Shown one piece after another: positions 35,914 through 46,986 of a stretch of DNA of 64,000 nucleotides (its first letter is position 1; each line of letters opens with the position of its first letter). The stretch comes from Amphirosellinia nigrospora (Eukaryota > Ascomycota > Sordariomycetes > Xylariales > Xylariaceae). Both the position numbers and the translations under genes were made by a program. The notes below the pieces were generated by a model. The model saw only the letters and a program-made list of their open reading frames with translations, was not told the DNA's origin and made no database searches. The stretch spans positions 8,690,193 to 8,754,192 of the forward strand of contig SCHM01000001.1 of assembly GCA_004123355.1 (NCBI GenBank). Reading direction: 5' to 3'.

Positions 35914-36698
35914 CTACTTCAGCTCCAAGTTCAGGCTTGAGGCCAGCTTCCAACCCCACCACAACATGCCGCCAATGCTCAATAGGTTGAGATGAATGCT
36001 CATGGCGTGGGCGCGCGAGAACGCCCGACGTATCCGCTGCATCTCGGGACTAGGGGTCTCACCGGCATCGACGGCGGCAACGTCGTCGTCGTCGGTCGTC
36101 GTTTATGCAGCCCATCTCGTGTTTCTGTTTCAAAATCAGCACTAGTCCCACACGTAACCAGAATTTACTAGTGATGCAAGATATGAAGTAAAGGTGCATT
36201 TTGTGTTTACCTTGATGAATCCTTTCGATCATGAGTTGCCGGGTCCGTGGCCCATATACAAAAAAGTTCAAGGCCGCTGTGACGCTAGCAAAGCCGAGTG
36301 GGATCCAGGCCGCCTTATTTGCGATCAGCGTAAGCGGACCGTACGGTGGGATCGTGACGATAGTCAAGAGCAGCAACACTGTATCGTTCGGAATTAGTCA
36401 TTGCCATTCGGAGTTAACTTGTGAGGGTTTCAGAAACTTCTAGACACTCTCTTATCTGAAGAGAGAAACCTATTCCACTGAAGGTCGCCAAGCCAGAAGA
36501 ATATAGTTTTAAGAATCGCTTACTGGACTGGCCACTAAAGTAGATAGGGAAAAGACGCTTTTGGAGCGTGGTGAAAGCACTCCGCGGAAGGCTGACATAA
36601 CATATTTTGGTCACGACAAAGGTCTGGTAGAGTGTTGTGCCTAGTAATGTTGAGAAGGAGAGGAGATGAAGAGGCGTGAGAATACTACGAGGATCCAT
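35914..36698 (-). CDS. TMEM205-like (DUF4149) membrane protein
   Basis: Small polytopic membrane protein of the TMEM205/DUF4149 group, of unknown biochemical role. The start at MDPRSILTPLHLLSFSTLLG (36698) is preferred over the ATG 16 codons upstream because homologues begin close to this sequence. Exon 1 gives LPRSAFTTLQKRLFPIYFSGQS and ends at a GTAAGC donor near 36528. The next exon (from about 36380) gives LLLLTIVTIPPYGPLTLIAN and ALNFFVYGPRTRQLMIERIHQ, followed by an intron near 36210-36115. The last exon ends MSIHLNLLSIGGMLWWGWKL and then SSLNLELK at the stop 35914-35916. Four hydrophobic segments are visible. The joins near 36060-36110 are uncertain and may hide one frame break. Confidence 0.75.
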
Positions 36699-38039
36699 CG
36701 TGGAGCGTGTTGCAATGGTTTGTGCTGATGGTGTCGAGATGTACATTGAAAGGTGAATTAAGTTAGGATTGTCTGGCGTATTTGATATAACTTGCAGATC
36801 ATTGTCTGCTGAAGACGCGCTTCTTTATTATATATCCCACGAGCAATCTTAGCACGGCCGAAGGTTGCCGGAGCTAGATAACGGGCTCCACGACGTCGTG
36901 TCTAGGCGAGCTCACTCAACCTCCGATGGGTCTCGGAGCTCAGCACCGTCAGCACCACTATTTCCCAGGCACCCATTATAGAAGTTCTTGTCCACCCCCG
37001 GAGATATCGTCGGCCGCGCATGACGGTGACGCGTGTTCCCGATCTCATGATTCCCGAGAGTTGGAGAAGCTCATGTCACGTCTTTTTGAAGAGCAATAGA
37101 GTGTCTTATCATTTAATCGGTAAAGTCCATAACACATAGGCCTGATTAAGCAAAAGTTCTCCTTGCTTAGCTATAATTAAACAATAAAACAACCAGAGTA
37201 CCTGCGTATCTGATTGGTACATGTTAGAAATAAACGACCTCTGCAGAGATAAATCGCAATAGATATAGATTGTACCTTGGTTTATAATTAAAGTGTTGCC
37301 CGTACGCGAACGCGTGGTTTTCCCGCTGGCTGTTTCAAAATAGATTAGTTAGGTACCTACGGTGCATGCTACACGCGATAAGCAGGGACTATAGGCATTG
37401 CATAATCGTCGTCATTGTCATCGTCACTACAATCATCACTGCTATATATCATAAAATACCAAATTATCGAAACGCAATTGAGATATTTTCCCCTTACATA
37501 GAACACTATTTTGCTTGTATCCCGACTGGCCTAATTCAGCACCAGACACAATATAATGTTCCTAGCTGATCCACGCCGGCGGCAGACCGCTGCTCGGGAA
37601 GATTGCTCTCTTGCACGTCTCGAACTAAGGAAAGTTCGCGACCCTCGTATCCATCCTAACTTCGTGTAGGAGGATTTACCAATGTCCGAATACATGCTGC
37701 CCCTATCTTCGCCTGATGTGAGCCCGACTGCCAAGCACGAACGGCGTTGGCTAGTTCTCTCATATGACGTACAGCATAGTCCCGGCCATGATACCCCTCA
37801 GAACAGAACACACCGGCGATCCCGTCAACGACCACTCCTCCAACGCTACCATCGGCGTCACCTGTCAATGCATGCTTATATAAGCTCTCGCATAGACATA
37901 GAATCGGACGGTGATCCGGAGCATTAGCTTTATCAATGAGAAGAGCCCTAGTCGTCAACCCACCGTCCCTACCGACGATAACATGATCAACGTGCGTAGA
38001 GCACAACAAAGGGGAAAATCGTCGTCTTTGAAGCCAGAA
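36699..38039. other. Intergenic, AT-rich in part
   Basis: 1.3 kb between two minus-strand genes. The 117-codon minus frame at 37656-38009 has no motif and overlaps other frames. The stretch 37080-37560 is AT-rich with many stops. Confidence 0.45.
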
Positions 38040-40230
38040 TCAAGAGATGTTCGGCAGGAAACGAGTCCAGGGAGTGTTCTCATAAAGACCTTTCGGAGCA
38101 GCCCTGAGGGAAGTGAATAGAAGGACAAGGATAATGAGACGGGATGTGATGTAGACAATGGCACTACCGATGGTTATAAACTGGGAAATTCGAATATAGT
38201 GGCGTCTCCAAGCTTTCGCCTGTTCCTCCTGTTTCTCGTGGCGTTCGCTTACTTCGACCAAGTGGCGAATGTTCTTAGGATGTGAAGCATCAGGCGCCGG
38301 AAATCTTGTCCATAAGTAATTTTTGTAGTCGTCCCAAAAATCCCCCCTGGTATCCCAATTTAAGTTCTTTAATAAGTATAGGCTTTCACTTATCTCCCCG
38401 AGCGTGGAAGAATCTCGTGACCCTTTCTTAACTTATTCCCACGCATCATCAAACCTCTTTAGATGACGCATAGTGGAAGATACATAATACACCTCATGTA
38501 AGACCTTGTCGCAGTGAATTTTTGAGCCTTGATTTGAAGATGGGCGCTTTTCGTATTCACGTGAGTCATTGAGAGTTGAAATGAGAAAAGCCAACTCGTT
38601 GCTATCCCACTCCATGAAAAAAGGGTTTATAAGTGCATACTTGAAGCCTTCCGGGTATGTATCCAACGGTTCCAACATCTCTAGGAGAGAGTTTATTAGC
38701 TTTTTATTAGTATAGCTGGTTGTCAGATAGTTCAAATAAATGTTGAACCCTAGCGAAATAAAAGGTAGTATGGCAGATGCAAGGGCGCTGCTCCACAGAA
38801 TAAGTTCTGCACGCGACGGGAACTCGAAATTCCAAGCGAATGTAGATGTATACCACCAAATATAAGAGACGAGACTGCCATTATACTGAAGATTGATGGA
38901 ATGCTCCTTCCATCCACGTAGCATCATTATTAACACGGTATTGGACGTTGTTTTTAGAAATACTAGCTTCTTCTGCATCTGAAGGGTGCAATAAATATAA
39001 TAATAATCTTTGGGTTGTAGAAGCTGTACCAGGACGGTGATCTAATGCAAAGAGTTCATATAGTTGGATTGGTCGCGAGACGTCCTTTGGTTTCCACCAA
39101 TTTGCTCCGTATGTGATAACCCCAGACAGGGAGAATGCCACGGTGGCGATCTCAAGAGGAGATACTGGAAGGCCATTCGCGACTCGTACGATGACTGTCG
39201 AAACAAGCCATGTGATCTGCAAGACAGTAAGAAACCTAAGGAGCAAATCCGCCTTGTTCCTATCCTCTATATTTTCTCTTCCGAGTATTAGACCTTTGAG
39301 TGGATGGTTGCCCCTGTCCAATCATAGCAACTGCCAAGTTTGGCACCAGAGACGATGTGCAAATACTTGGAATAATCTGGGTGGAACCAGGCGGACTATG
39401 TACCAATCCACCCATATTAGCAAAATGCGCATGTGTCAGTGTCCAATTCTGGATATGGTATATTGGCTGTCTCATGGCTTCAGAAGAGTTGTTACTGGGG
39501 TTTCGATGTAGCTTCTGATCTTCATGCGGCTCTTGCTCTAGAATAGCTATCTCTCTAGTCGGCTCTTTTCGACTCTCTTGACTAATTCCTCTCCTGATGA
39601 GACCTCGTGATCATTTTCGGGAGATAAGACAGCTTGCTCTATAGGCATCGATGCGTTGCTTTGGATTGGACCCTGGGCATCATCCTGAGGGCCGGGGCAC
39701 TCCTAGGCCTACATTCTAAAAGCTCTATTAATCTGTGTTGGCTACTTCCACCATTTTCCACATTGGAAGCGGTGCCTGTCGTTTGACCATGGCCCTTGGG
39801 CTTTGCTATCTCCCCATTAGGGTGTTCTTGACTAGGTGGACGAAGTCTCAGTATTCGATGGAGGGCCCTCGGTCGAGGATATTCAACCTTCCAGCCATAG
39901 ATGTACTTGTCACGACGATTCCGAAAGGTCCATTGAATGCTTCCCTCACTTTTATTTTGTAGTCGAACATCAAGCTCGCGCAGGTCGTTCAAGGCTAGTC
40001 GTAGGTCGCACATTGCTTTCGAAAAAATAAATTCGGGGATCAAGATAGTGATGAACATCCATTTCGCCTTTCGCAAGGCCCTTGTCCATGGCCCCATCGT
40101 TGATGCCGGGTACGTTGAGGTGCAGGACCGTCCAGATACAGGTGAAGATGGTGATCAGGCAGCTGTAAACCAGCGTGAAGGTGCTGTGCTCAGTTGAACT
40201 GGCTTGCTACCCTGTTGTTGAGTTCGACAT
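38040..40230 (-). pseudogene. Fungal polytopic membrane protein, disrupted
   Basis: Belongs to a large fungal family of multi-pass membrane proteins of unknown function. Family signatures are readable across frames: TFTLVYSCLITIFTCIWTVLHLNVPG (partly, near 40185-40110), RKAKWMFITILIPEFIFSKAM (near 40070), KADLLLRFLTVLQITWLVSTVIVR (near 39255), then FAWNFEFPSRAEL (near 38840) and the end SLRAAPKGLYENTPW to 38040. The frame changes at least twice (near 40100 and 38900), which may be consensus errors. In addition a TAA at 38433-38435 interrupts an otherwise continuous frame: the codons on both sides (RFDDAWE, then VKKGSRDSSTLGE) read on without a shift, so an indel does not explain it. Another in-frame TAG follows the candidate start ATG at 40230 by seven codons. 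It may be a real pseudogene, or have unseen introns. Confidence 0.6.
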
Positions 40231-41743
40231 GACGGGCAGCCGGTGTGGCGTTCTGAGCCTAGGTGACGAGGCAAGGTGGGAAGAATAGTAGTTGGGATTA
40301 AGTGTTTAGAATGGATTGCAAATGATAGACTAGTTTGCTCAAGATGATCTGCTCGTTTACCAGTTTCATGGTGTGAGTAAAGAGCACTTGACAAAGTCGA
40401 GGATCAGTGTCCTAAAAGCTACAATTCTGTAACTGATCGTAAGTATTGCATATGTGTCGTACTAATTAAGTAGGTATGTTGGATGTTACGGGTACCCAGC
40501 GAGGCTGTGTCTAATATACATTATACATGAGCGCCTACCTAGCTGAATAGGTGCAGAGCTTGGCACCCGACGAATGACCACGGTGCAGTATGATTGGTGT
40601 TTGTCTTAATAGACCGGATAGCCTGATGCGCCTCGCACGCATTCATTTCCAATGGCAAGATAGGAATCAGGCACGATTATAGGCTATTACCGTGCAAGCC
40701 ATCGGCAAAGAATCTCGTGTGGTGATATATATCGTAAGTCATCAGGGATTGTAGTTAACTGCGGCTTGCTGAACTTTCAGCCCTCTCTCATAAGCAGCTG
40801 ATTGGTATGGCAGTTTTCATTGTACTTCGCTCATCAAAGCGACGCAAGATCAGCTACACCGCTTCTTCTTCTTCAGGAGTAGAAGGCTGGATAACGGGTC
40901 ATCTGGTCGATCGGGAAATCGCCAGCTTTAATTGTGCAGATAAAATGGCAATGATGAGGGGACTCGAGCTTATGCCGGCGCTGGGTAGGCTGGTGGGCGG
41001 TACCCTTACCTTCCAACTCTCTCGAGTACCTAACCTCCTACGTCAACTGCCCAATGGGTGAACTCGTTACCGGCGCCGAGCCAAATAGTAAGGATGCACC
41101 GTGCCTTCTTGTATATTTCCGCCGTTATTTGTACTTGGTTGTTTTGCTCATGTGAATATACTACGATCCTCTTCCCTCTAATCAATACACATCGTCTCTA
41201 CCTAGAGCACGCCCGGCAAGGATCGTGTGGCGATCCTCAAACATAATATGTAGCCTCATATGACTCACTATTTCGTAGAACATCGAAGTCGGCTGGCGAA
41301 CTGGTGGTGCAATGTATTGTTGCATTGAAATTAATCGATGGTGCTCTGGAATCAAACCAGCCTTACATAATCCCGTCGCTGTAAGCTGCATGCCAGGAAG
41401 CCCCAATTAAGCAATAGTATCGTTTAACGACAATATATACCTAGATTTCCATTCAGCCAGAGTGGATCCACCATGCCCCTGTCACATCCCTTGTAGCTAC
41501 GTCATTGGTTCAATGTCCGAGCCAAGAACGTTTCAATGTCCCTTGCGTGATACATGTGATATCTATAACTGTAAGATGTACACATCGCAACAGACACGCG
41601 GATATTATAACTAGACTTGATCTTCATAAAAAATGTCAGTAGTTCACTCATTCTTGCTCACTTGACTTGGATGAGTAAAGATACACCACTGATAATTTGG
41701 ACGCTGCCGCCCACTACGACTAACGAAGTACAATAGGGCAACT
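40231..41743. other. Intergenic
   Basis: 1.5 kb between divergent genes. A frame at 40807-41061 (84 codons) and minus frames near 41182-41406 show no motifs. TACCTA/TAGGTA words occur near 40470 and 40534. Confidence 0.45.
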
Positions 41744-43414
41744 GTGGCTACTTTCCCATCTGTTGATGAGGTAGCGAAAACCGACGCCTTTCATACAGCG
41801 ACATGGCGACTCGAACCGCATCGCGAGGGAGAGTTGCCGGTGGCAGCCGGGAGAGGCGGACCATTCAAAATTCACTGGGAAGTCCATGGAGAAGGTCCGA
41901 TTAAGCTTATTGTACGTTCGTTACTTTTTGAGGACTTCGCCGTAGAGGGGCTAACAAAGGCGCCGACATACTAGTTCATCAATGGCTGGGAGTCGTCAAG
42001 TCATCATGGCAAAGGCAGACCATGCACTTCGGACACATACATGGTGACCAATACTCGGTGCTCATTCTCGATAATAGGGGAATGGGTCGCTCAGATAGAC
42101 CGTTGATGCGGTATAGCACTTCGGACATGGCGATCGATATTCTCGAGGTAGCAGACCATCTCTCCTGGACTGAAGAGCGCCAGTTGCACATCTGTGGCAT
42201 AAGCAGTACGTACTACTTATGAAATGACTATCCACGAATCATGAAGAAACAGCTCAGTCGCTAACATAAGTATAGTGGGAGGCAGTGAGTAACATCCAGG
42301 CTCATTCGCCTTCCCCTTCCTCTTGGACAGCGTAGAAACACCTAGAAACGTCCGTGCAACACCCTTCGAGATTGCTGACTAGACTTTCTCGAAGTGATTG
42401 CACAGGAACTTGCCTACGCAGCGCCTGAGCGGGTAGCCAGTTTAAACTTGATCTGTTCGGCGGCCGCCATCGAGAACACCACGAGCTTTTCGGAGAACAT
42501 GATAAACCGCATTACAATGCTGCTTCCCAAGAGGTCAGCCTCGCCGCGTCTTACCCCCTAATGTACTTCTTACGAGTCTCCAGCGCATTATTTTTCACAA
42601 AAGCTGCTGCACCGAGTCATACCAAAGTATCCAACTAACCCAAAATCCACGAAACAGCGTAGACCGCACCGTCGCTTACACAGCCGGCAACGTATTCTCC
42701 GCAGCCTGGCTCGAGGCGCCACGACGCGGTAGTGCCGGACGAGACGACGCCTCGCTGCAGCCCGCCGGAGGCGGGTGGCCGTACGGGCGGTTCGACAGCA
42801 ACTACGCGCGTTTCGCGGCGGGAGAGATCATGAAGCAGCGGGACCACAAGGGTTTCACGCGACAAGGTTTTCTACTACAGATCATCGCCGCCGGCTGGCA
42901 CCACAAGTCGGCGGCGCAGCTGCGCGAGGTTGGCGATAAGGTCGGACGTGATAGGATTCTCGTCATGGTTAGTTCCCTAGAGTCTTTTTCTATCCCCTTT
43001 TGGTAAAATTTGGGCCTCGGTTGCTCTTGTATGCTCCGAGACATTGGCCGAATTTTGCTCTTTATGGTAATTACTGACTCTAGTGGTAAAACAGCACGGC
43101 ACTATCGACAAGGTCATCCCGGTCCACCATGGTAGGAAACTAATCGAGTACCTTCAGCCTGGGAAGAGCTTTATCGTTGATGGGATGGGACGTAAGTACC
43201 TGTGGTCTCTGCAGTTCACTTCACAATCTAGCTAGTTTGGGAGCGCATGATCCCCTTCTTCCCCCTATCCCTCAAAACGTTTCACAGGTATCCCACGAGA
43301 GGAGCAATTACTAACTTGGCTACTCCAGATGCACCTATAGCGGAGAGAACGCAATGGTTTAACGATTTGCTGGCCGAGATGTGCACTACGGGCGAGCGAT
43401 TAAGCGGGCGATAG
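41744..43414 (+). CDS. Alpha/beta-hydrolase, enol-lactonase-like
   Basis: Soluble alpha/beta-fold hydrolase. The first exon reads PFKIHWEVHGEGPIKLI, the typical first strands. Next come HIHGDQYSVLILDNRGMGRSDRP and the nucleophile region: HICGIS is joined by an intron to MGG, and a second intron leads to MIAQELAYAAPERVASLNL, so the elbow is GISMGG. Later exons give NYARFAAGEIMKQRDHKGF, RDRILVMHGTIDKVIPVHHG (acid Asp) and a C-terminus with the expected His near HAPIAERTQWFND, ending at 43414. Five or more introns. Frame breaks occur near 41970 and 42720. The start is not settled: there is no ATG before PSVDEVAKTD in this frame, so the codon is non-ATG, altered, or in an upstream exon. Substrate unknown. 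Confidence 0.75.
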
Positions 43415-43801
43415 ACAGCTCCAATCATGATTATATCTCAGCCATCATGTTAGTCAGCCATTGAAACATAAATAGCTCGATTCGGTTCTGTGAGCATCAT
43501 GCTGCTTTACGCTTTCATGAGCGCAACGCCAAAGCGCCCGGTGGTATCTAGTTTTACAAACCCCACCATTCATGCCAGGCAACTAATTCAAAACACAAGT
43601 CATTGCTCATTATCCCCTCATCTTGACAATCCGTGTGTAAATATGATTTACTCCGACATCTTATTCACTCAAGTGCTGAACTATACCCTAGTCTGATTGC
43701 TTTTGACTGATGCCTGCAATGAAACTCTGGTACTGTTCATCTCACTAATAGGCTTCGCCGACACAGCTTTCGCCGACATAGGCTTCGTGGATGTTGGTCG
43801 G
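43415..43801. other. Convergent spacer
   Basis: About 390 bp between the 3' ends of the hydrolase and SWC3. No gene. A near-duplicate pair of short words (cttcgccgacacagctttcg / cgccgacataggcttcgtgg) occurs just inside the SWC3 end near 43752-43795. Confidence 0.45.
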
Positions 43802-45997
43802 CTATCCCACATACACCTGCCAATTGGGCAGGTGAGATGTTTCAGAGACATTGGGTGTGTCTGGGCGCTCCTCTACCAAGTCCTCCTTATCTGCTTTAGG
43901 AAGGCGCATAGCGAGCAAAACATATTCAGCTCTAGTCATATTTTCCATAACGTCATCCATATATCGTCGTACCTCGTCCTCGGGTGCTACCACCCGGACT
44001 AGGTTCTCTAACACTTTCGGGGTTTGTGAATGAAGTCGAAGTGTGACAGGTTGATAATAGTCTAGGGTTCGGTCACCTCCATATTCCAACCTGCTACCCT
44101 TTCGGACAATCAAGAAAGAAGCAACCACCTCCGTACCATCGGCAGAAAATTCCAGGATGCTGTACTTCGGGAAGAGGTACCTATCTCCTGTGCCGCCAGC
44201 GAACTCAAGGACGACAGCAACAATATCGGGTTTCGTAGGAGGCGGCGGGCCTTTGGACCTGAGGGCTTGCTGTGATGCTGGGGCATTCTGAGGTACAGTT
44301 GAGCTAGGGGTCGACGACTTTTTCGAGGCGTCTTCCACCTTGGTTTGTATCGGCTGAGTCTGGGTTGTGGAGTTTACATTCGAGGCCCCGGCCGCTTGAT
44401 TAGCTTCGGCGTCCTGCTTTATCAGAGCACGTAACCTCTCTAAAAGGGCCTTCATATCCGTCGCATCTGTGAATTTTGGCTTTCCTTCTGCCACTCGCAT
44501 CACTAAAGCCTTGGTGACCGGCTTGTCTAACATTTCTTTGACTAAAAGTATGACTAAAGGGTCGCTACCAGGAGGTGGCCGGAGGTCACTAGATCGCTGC
44601 TTCGGGTTCGATGCCAAGATAATTTCTTGGATGGCCCGTACTTCGTCAGCAAAGTACTTGACAGTTTTGCCGTCTACCATTAGTCGCTCAGCAGATGGGC
44701 CTTGTTGGCCCCCTTCTTTTTGTAGTCCTGAGTGATCTGGTCTATAATTCTTTGGAAATGCGCTAATTCATGGGACGCGGCCTCGCCCACGGCGACACGC
44801 TTCATGAGATCTCGCAAGTGTGGATCCTCGGATGCTCTTTCAGCCAATGTCACTATAATTGGATCGGCGCCAGATGTGGAAGTCGACGCGGGTTTGGGTG
44901 GAGGGGGTGTCGTCTTCGGAGGAAGAGTCATTCCAGCAGTTATGCGGCCTGGAATTACACCCGGCACAAGTACTCCATGAGTCGACGGGGCTTGAGGTTG
45001 AGTAAGGGGAGGTTGTGACGTCGAGCATGGGTGGGTGCAGGCACAGGTGCTTGTGCAGACTGCGGGGCTGCTAGGACCGATTTGAGATCTCGCCCAGGTA
45101 TAGCAGAAACATCAATCCCAGCTGTCTGCTCGCCTCGCGGTATTTCTCTTTGCTGGGATAGGGGCGACAACGGGGCGGAGGTGGTGCCGGTAGCTTCTCG
45201 CTCTCCTTGGGTGGCGGGATAGTTGGTAAAGAGGGCGGTCCCGACTGGGATGGTTGTATTATTTGTGTGGCCTGGGCAGGTGCCTTTGGAAGTGAAGCTG
45301 CGGCGGGAGGCGATTGGAGCTTCCGGTGGCCGATGCGCCCGTTGACGTCGTGGAATTCGGCGGAGGCATAGTACCGTTCGGAGGTCCGTACTGAATGATG
45401 GGTCGGAATGTCGAGGGCGCCATGGGCGCAGGCTTCGGGTCCTTTACGGCGTACATGGTGGCCTCTAGCAGATGGGGCTCGACGGTGATGGTAACGGGCC
45501 CGATTTTTGTCATGGTATCTTTGGCTGGATTATTAGAATCTTCCTTCGCCACACCTTTCCGCTTGGTTGGCTTCGTCCAGTACTTTTCGAATACGCCATC
45601 GTGTATCCATTTTTGACGTGATCTCGAGAGCGACTCGGCTATTACACCACTAGATGAATACTAGTCAGAACTACCTACATGAACAAAGCTTGGGTAAGTA
45701 GCAATGAGTACCTCTCTTGTACAGACTGGAACTCCTTCTGGGAGAGGTCATCGGGTTGCGGCTTCTCAACAGTTGGCAACGGATGGCCGGGTTGAAGTGA
45801 CTTAGGCAGGGCAGCGGACGTAGATGACGAACAGGACGGCGGCTGTTCTTGAGCGACGGATTCGGCGGGTTGGGGCGATGTCAGGGTGGATGATGGCGTA
45901 GATGCTGTCGCAACGTCGGGCGGCGTAGAGTTCCGCTTCTTCGAGACATGTTCAACTCGAGCGGCAGCGCGCGCCGGCAGCTTCCTTTCCTCTCCAT
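43802..45997 (-). CDS. SWC3: SWR1-complex subunit Swc3-like
   Basis: Subunit of the SWR1 remodeller that deposits H2A.Z. The start ATG at 45995-45997 opens a basic N-terminus; adding one base after the fourth codon gives MERKRKLPARAAARVEH, the usual start of this family, followed by a Ser/Thr/Pro-rich linker. After an intron near 45715-45650 comes the Swc3 core: VIAESLSRSRQKWIHDGVFE, KYWTKPTKRKG, then KIGPVTITVEPHLLEATMYAVK. Long Pro-rich stretches (45380-44900) contain frame breaks in C runs. The C-terminal part is clean from 44680 to 43802: SDPLVILLVKEMLDKPVTKALVMRVAEGK, ILEFSADGTEVVASFLIVRKG, ending MRLPKADKEDLVEERPDTPN. The family call rests on the core and the tail; the exact exon structure in the Pro-rich part is uncertain. 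Confidence 0.75.
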
Positions 45998-46052
45998 GAC
46001 TAGACGGACCACTTCAAGGTCTCAAGACATACGATGTGAAATAATGGACTAG

Positions 46053-46087
46053 GAATTGCGAATTGCGAATTGCGAATTGCGAATTAC
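46053..46087. repeat. Heptamer tandem repeat (GAATTGC)x5
   Basis: Four perfect GAATTGC copies start at 46053, 46060, 46067 and 46074, followed by an imperfect fifth (GAATTAC). It lies 56 bp upstream of the SWC3 start codon, in its likely leader or core promoter. Confidence 0.9.
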
Positions 46088-46278
46088 GAGCTGCGCAATG
46101 CTCCAGGGCGGGCGTATGCTCACGCGAGGCTCGGTTCCAGGTCGGGCCGATTGTGTCTCTCTTACTGTTTGTGTGTGGGAGATATTAGAATTGCAACTAC
46201 ATTGGATGGATCAATGGTTGCAAAAAATTTCGAGATTGAACAACTGATGTGTACAACGTGGAAGGCTGTAAGTGTGGC

Positions 46279-46298
46279 CTTGCTTTTTGAAAAGCAAG
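46279..46298. repeat. 20-nt near-perfect palindrome
   Basis: CTTGCTTTT and AAAAGCAAG form 9-bp arms around a 2-nt centre. The symmetry suits a dimeric transcription factor site or a hairpin, but nothing else supports a function. Confidence 0.55.
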
Positions 46299-46986
46299 TA
46301 CAGTATCCTGAAAGGTTGGTGAGGAGGTTGGGAATTGTGCCAAGCGGCCGTGCATGCAGAAATGACGCGCTAAAGAAGCAGGTCTTGGTTAGATACATTC
46401 GCCTACCCACAGCGAATGGAAGATAGTTGCCTGGGGAGGTTTCTGACGGTTGACTACCTACGGGTACCTAAGTCAAAACCCAAACAGACCTACAAAAACC
46501 TTAGGCCCTTACCTGGATACACATTCCCCACTTGTGCTGTCGTACCAAAATAACTCTTACTGCATGTACATCTCGCGCCAGGAATTGGGTGGGTTGACTT
46601 TCTGCCCCCTGCCCACTTATGTGCACTAGGTTGTCGTATGCTGAATTACCTAAATTTCGGGACTTGTCCTTTTCAGCAAGATTGGACAATTTGAACATCT
46701 CAACACGTTTAGAAAGTAGGTACCATTCTGGCAGCCTGTAACGAGTACTTAGGTAGATACACCGTATGTTTCCATTAACGAACCTATTGATTTCAAAAGT
46801 GTGGATTTACTGACAAGTAGTAGCTCGTAATGCTATTAGGTATCTGAGTTGCTATATCCCGGAGTAACAAAACCGCTATTCTTGCGAACGTACCATAGAC
46901 CCTAGATGGTATAAACCGACAGTTATCTCTATCCATTGCGCAAGCCTTTCTTGAACTTTAACACGTTCTTCATTGTTCTTCTTTAT

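Larger units (their letters stand above)
45998..46986. other. Divergent promoter region of SWC3 and the ABHD12-like gene
   Basis: About 1 kb between divergent genes. It holds a heptamer repeat (46053-46087), a 20-nt near-palindrome (46279-46298) and several TACCTA/TAGGTA words (near 46455, 46718, 46751). The 118-codon frame at 46070-46426 begins inside the repeat and has no motif. Confidence 0.55.

Noticed and set aside
37656-38009. 117-codon minus-strand frame
   Set aside because: Lies beyond the end of the polytopic membrane-protein gene; no family text and no hydrophobic segment matching it.
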